Assembly (NCBI RefSeq): GCF_964204645.1
Contig: NC_134026.1
Span: forward strand, 18,246,650 to 18,310,649
Length of the DNA stretch: 64,000 bases
Direction of reading: 5' to 3'
Source of the DNA: Tubulanus polymorphus
Lineage: Eukaryota > Nemertea > Palaeonemertea > Tubulaniformes > Tubulanidae
Shown piece by piece: positions 60,294 to 64,000 of this stretch. The notes under the pieces were generated by a model. That model was not told where the DNA came from, made no database searches, and worked only from the letters and a program-made list of their open reading frames with translations. Made by a program: the position numbers and the translations under genes. How positions within the stretch are numbered: position 1 is the first letter of the stretch; each line of letters begins with the position of its first letter.

Positions 60294-63200
60294 ATGGCGG
60301 AGGATCAGGTGCGGTATTGGTTGCGTGAAAAAATGTCTGTTTAAGGACCGTAACGCGAGGCTTGGCTTATTTCTGTGAACGCTAGTTAGTGGATGGAATG
60401 AAGTAGAATCGTTTCATCGGATAAGCGTTGAATGCAAGCTCTTCTCCGCTTATATCTAGCGCCGTTGAAATCGTCGTTGGCAGTGAAAAGTAGTCTGTGC
60501 TGACCCCGTTCACAGATGACAGTGAATCTGTTCTGTTGGTTTTGTGATGATTATAGTACCGTTTAGCCTCTGAGAATGAAAAGCTATCGAAAAGACTCTT
60601 AAATTTCATTTCTGTTCCTATTATTTTCAAATGTTGTGAACGGTACTTATTTTTTCCTGACCATTTTTTCCCTCTGTGTTGGCGTCCCTCGAGCCTTGGG
60701 TACACGGCTCAAACTAACAAGAGCGGTGTAGTAAATGACTGAGTGGTTAAAGCTGCTGGTCTCATCCAGGATTCATGGGTCCTACTGGTGGCGACCATTT
60801 CTTTAGACTTTGTCAAAGGTTCTCTTCCCTTCATTTGGTATAAAGAAACATCGAACCCTCATAGGCTACATGTTCTGTTCAGCACTCAGAGTTTTGAGGT
60901 TAAAAACCAGTCCTAGTGCCCTTTCCTAAGTGGTGCCATTGTGAAATTTTGACTGCTCAATACCAGTAGTGCTAAACTTTTAACTGTCTAATACCCACTA
61001 AATTTTGTTTTCTACTCGAGTGATGAGTTGATATTGATATTATTGTGACGACCTGAGTTCAGACCGATGGAAAAAATTACTTAAAAGTCATAAATTTGGG
61101 ATTTATTTTGGCAATCATTCTTTCCTCATTCAACTATGACTGCTGCCAGTGCCCCACGTATCATAACAAAGTATCATGTCATAGAGTACTAATTCTGTTT
61201 ATGCATGTTAGGTCTCTCCGAACCCATGTGTTAATTTTTTATCTATAATCAAATTGCTCCCTTGGTAGGGATTAGTACCCGATAGCATTGAGAGTCTGGC
61301 ACTGCACGAACCCCTGCACAAATAGACCCAGTACTCATACTTGCTCCTTTATGTTCTAATTTTCAAACATTCCCTGGTGCCGGGGGGGGGGGCATTCTCA
61401 GAACACCTGACTATGCACCTTCGGCACGTGCACCAAAAGTTCCGCTTTGGTGAAAATCAAACCGCCCAGACCGATGTTATAGGCCTATTCCTGCACCTAT
61501 TCCTGCAAGTGAATGCACCCTTTTCAGCTGTGGTGACTGTATTTTCATTGACTGGTCAATTTTGTTTTGCAGGAACTCGCACAGTTAGAGGTGCTATGTA
61601 AACAGCTTTATGAAACGGCCGATGCTAATATTCGTTCTGAGGCCGAGAAGGCGTTAGTGCTGTTTACAAATTCACCTGATTGTCTCAATCGATGTCAGTT
61701 ACTTCTCGAGAGAGGCGATGTAAGTATTGCCCTTTCACCTTGCTCTGAAAATCTTTATAGCTCTTTGAGAAGATTTTGTAACAAAAGTATTCAGTAAATT
61801 CTTTAGGGACCAATCATTCACCTAGTACGTACACACACTCTAGTAAAAAAATGTTTCATCCAAAATGTACTAATCAAATATTCATGCTAGAGAGCCTTCT
61901 AATTATGCTCTTTTTTTGCGTACGGATGATGGGTGAGCCAGGTAGTTAAAAGTTATAAATTGTCCTACATGAAACTTCTCTTTTCTTACAGTCTGCATAT
62001 GCCCAACTTCTTGCAGCTACAACGTTGAAAAAACTAGTTTCAAGGCAAAATGTGACGTTGCCCCTTGAGCAAAGAATATACATACGTGAGTAGTAGTATG
62101 AATAGATCATTCAAAATGTACAAGTCCTAACATTCTTAACATTAACCAATTTGATATTGGTAAATAGATTTACATATGCTCCTGCTAAATGAAGTGAGAT
62201 AAATAAGGGAGATAACCAACATCATACTATCAAAAATATATGTTAGAGAGCTTGGCCGAAATTAAGAATTGATTATAAAATTGTCTACATAACCATTGTT
62301 ACAGGTGATTATCTACTTAACTACTTGGGAACTAGACCAAAGTTAGCAAACTTCGTTCAACAGAGTCTAGTGCAGGTAACTGTACCTCAAATAACTTCAC
62401 ATTCGGTGCGCTGAAATTTCATTTCAGCAGATTAAACAATGAATTTGGATTTGAAAAGATTTTCCAATCACAATTTTATAATGGTTGTTTTGCAGTTATT
62501 TGCTCGTATTACAAGGCTTGGTTGGTTCGAACAATCTGTAGTCGATTCGAAAGATGAATATGTTTTTCGAAACGTCACTAGTCACGTTAGTAAATTTCTG
62601 CATGTAAGTATTGTGCAGTCCTACCTACGAGAGCAGGCTACTATATTCTTTTTGTAATGATAAGATATTCAAATTCAACCCTTAGTTTTTTTTTGTCTGT
62701 GTCCCTTAGAATTCATTCCCTTGCTATTGCGAAAATATGATACAGTAGACTCCCAAGGTGAATCCGATCAACTCGGATAACCGTTCAATCAACTCAGATG
62801 TAAAATACGCAACATTCAACTCGGATATCACTCAAATTAGACACGTTTTTACGGTCCCAAAAGATCGACTTGAGCGAAGTCTGCTGTAATACATTTTCTG
62901 GTATTTGTAACTAGAGCTACTTTACCTGTCGCGACTGTCCAGAAATCAGATTGAATTGTTTCCCAGAATCCATCTTCACAATCTTCATCTTCATAATCCA
63001 TTTCCCAATTCAACGTTAATTATTTTCAGAGTCCACAGACAGAACATGTAATGATTGGTGTCCAGTTGCTGTCACAGTTGGTTTGTGAAATCAATCAAAT
63101 CAGTGAGGTAAATACTACCACTATTCTTGACAGAATCTTTTATTTTCAAGAACATTCAGATGACTGACCCTGATCTACTGTATAATGACTAAACAATCTC

Positions 63201-63734
63201 TCATGGTTACGTTTTCCAGTCCTCATCATAAACCTATCGAAAAAAATGAAAGTTTGGCCCAATTAAATGCATTGTCATTCTGTAAGCTGGTTAACTATTT
63301 GTTTTGTCTGATACATTCCAAAACATCAACCACGAAAAAGGATGTTCAAATGTTCAAACTTTTTGCCTTTTGGTTGTTTTTTTTGCCGTCTAGAGACTTT
63401 AGTCCCAGGGGGCTATTGCGCTCACTTTTCGTCTATCCATCCAAATTGACTGTCAAGCATTTCACCAAGTGGGCTTGGTGTCTCCGGACTCCTAGTTAGC
63501 GATCTCAATTATTACCTCAATGATTTGTGCTAGTAATGATTCACTCCGTTTCAGGCTGATGTGAGTCGGTCGTTGACTAAACATCGAAAAATTGCGTCAT
63601 CATTCCGAGATACACAGCTATTTCAGATATTCCAATTAGCATGCAGTTTACTTAAAGATGCCGTCAGAGTTATATCGAGTCAATCGAATATAGCTGCTAA
63701 GCTGAAAAATTTAGACCTTAACGATGAAATTCAG
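60294..63734 (+). CDS. XPO7: Exportin-7, first seven coding exons (gene continues past the window)
   Basis: Coding exons are 60294-60308, 61573-61719, 61992-62085, 62305-62375, 62496-62603, 63030-63107 and 63555-63734 (231 codons, all junctions GT-AG and in phase). Exon 1 encodes only MAEDQ, placed by the match of [19 protein letters not shown] to the N terminus of vertebrate exportin-7/RanBP17. Further matches: [83 protein letters not shown] and LNDEIQ. Vertebrate XPO7 has about 1,090 residues, so roughly the first fifth is here, covering the importin-beta N-terminal region that binds RanGTP. XPO7 is a nuclear export receptor (some cargoes go the other way) recognising folded basic surfaces. 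It lies divergent to IPO13. It could equally be called the XPO7/RANBP17 pro-orthologue. Confidence 0.95.
60382..60705 (-). other. Unassigned open frame in XPO7 intron 1
   Basis: A 107-codon open frame on the minus strand with protein-like composition in its last 75 codons (from an ATG at about 60606 to the stop at 60382). I do not recognise the product. There is a possible acceptor just before that ATG (GGAACAG). It may be an exon relic, part of a repeat, or chance. Confidence 0.2.
60733..60800 (+). repeat. Possible tRNA-Ser/Leu-derived SINE fragment
   Basis: TGACTGAGTGGTTAAAGC at about 60737 is close to the D-arm of class II tRNAs, and a degraded T-arm-like block follows (GATTCATGGGTCC). 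No full tRNA fold is possible. Confidence 0.35.
62743..62886. mobile_element. 144-bp pogo/Tigger-like MITE
   Basis: The left end CAGTAGACTCCC and the right end (inverse of CAGCAGACTTCG) are flanked by TA on both sides (62741-62742, 62887-62888), as in Tc1/mariner-pogo elements. It lies in an XPO7 intron. No coding capacity. Confidence 0.65.
63395..63500 (-). mobile_element. Dispersed repeat family R1, inverted 3'-end fragment
   Basis: On the minus strand this reads GACGAAAAGTGAGCGCAATA followed by GCCCCCTGGGACTAAAGTC, the 3' end of family R1. It lies in an XPO7 intron and is the only copy seen in this orientation. Confidence 0.65.
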
Positions 63735-64000
63735 GTATGATGAAATGATGGGTAGTTTACACACCGTGACATTGTGGTCACCGTGATAACCCGGTAACCT
63801 GGGGAACTTATATTTATCAGGGAAAACCAGGACCATTGGCTACGGCTCCAACAGGTCTGACTTATGGGGCCAATATTTACAATTAAACAAAACAACGTTA
63901 TAGATGTTTTGATTTTTTAACGCAGAAGTAGATGATATAGATCAATATAGATTGATAAAACACAAAACTTCATCTTATACAATATAATATTTTGGTACAA

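Noticed and set aside
1-64000. CRISPR arrays, rRNA genes, bacterial operons
   Set aside because: Nothing in the window has regular spacer-repeat structure or rRNA sequence, and spliced genes show that it is eukaryotic.

Overview
This is nuclear DNA from an animal. Genes are split by canonical GT-AG introns, the background is AT-rich, and three metazoan genes are legible among many transposable-element remnants. The gene set (importin-13, exportin-7, an IL-17-type cytokine) together with LINE and DIRS-type retroelements suggests a bilaterian invertebrate, probably marine. The species cannot be named from sequence alone.

Layout. 1-1.65 kb: intergenic. 1.65-5.8 kb: a nearly complete non-LTR retrotransposon (endonuclease plus reverse transcriptase) with one frameshift and a hexanucleotide tail. 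5.8-12 kb: intergenic, with one 607-bp TIR element. 12-17.6 kb (+): a complete five-exon gene for a secreted IL-17-like cystine-knot cytokine of 295 aa. 18.9-19.6 kb (-): a decayed transposase-like fragment. 20-25 kb: no gene, some repeats. 25-29.6 kb: two broken DIRS-type pieces in opposite orientation, a tyrosine-recombinase part (-) and a gag/RT/RNase H part (+), with a 33-bp minisatellite between. 30-36.7 kb: dispersed repeats, a TIR element and a 483-bp tandem duplication. 36.8-56.2 kb (-): a complete 25-exon importin-13 gene (953 codons), its introns full of repeats. 56.2-60.3 kb: the divergent intergenic space, largely a dispersed-repeat copy and a 2.1-kb TIR element. 60.3 kb to the end (+): the first seven coding exons of exportin-7, which runs off the window.

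The two karyopherin-beta genes lie head to head and both encode Ran-dependent nucleocytoplasmic transport receptors. The most distinctive non-genic feature is a repeat family with about 154-bp tandem core units and a palindromic 3' end. At least six copies lie in the window, several in successive IPO13 introns in the same orientation. It resembles rolling-circle (helentron/HINE or 'pearl') non-autonomous elements.
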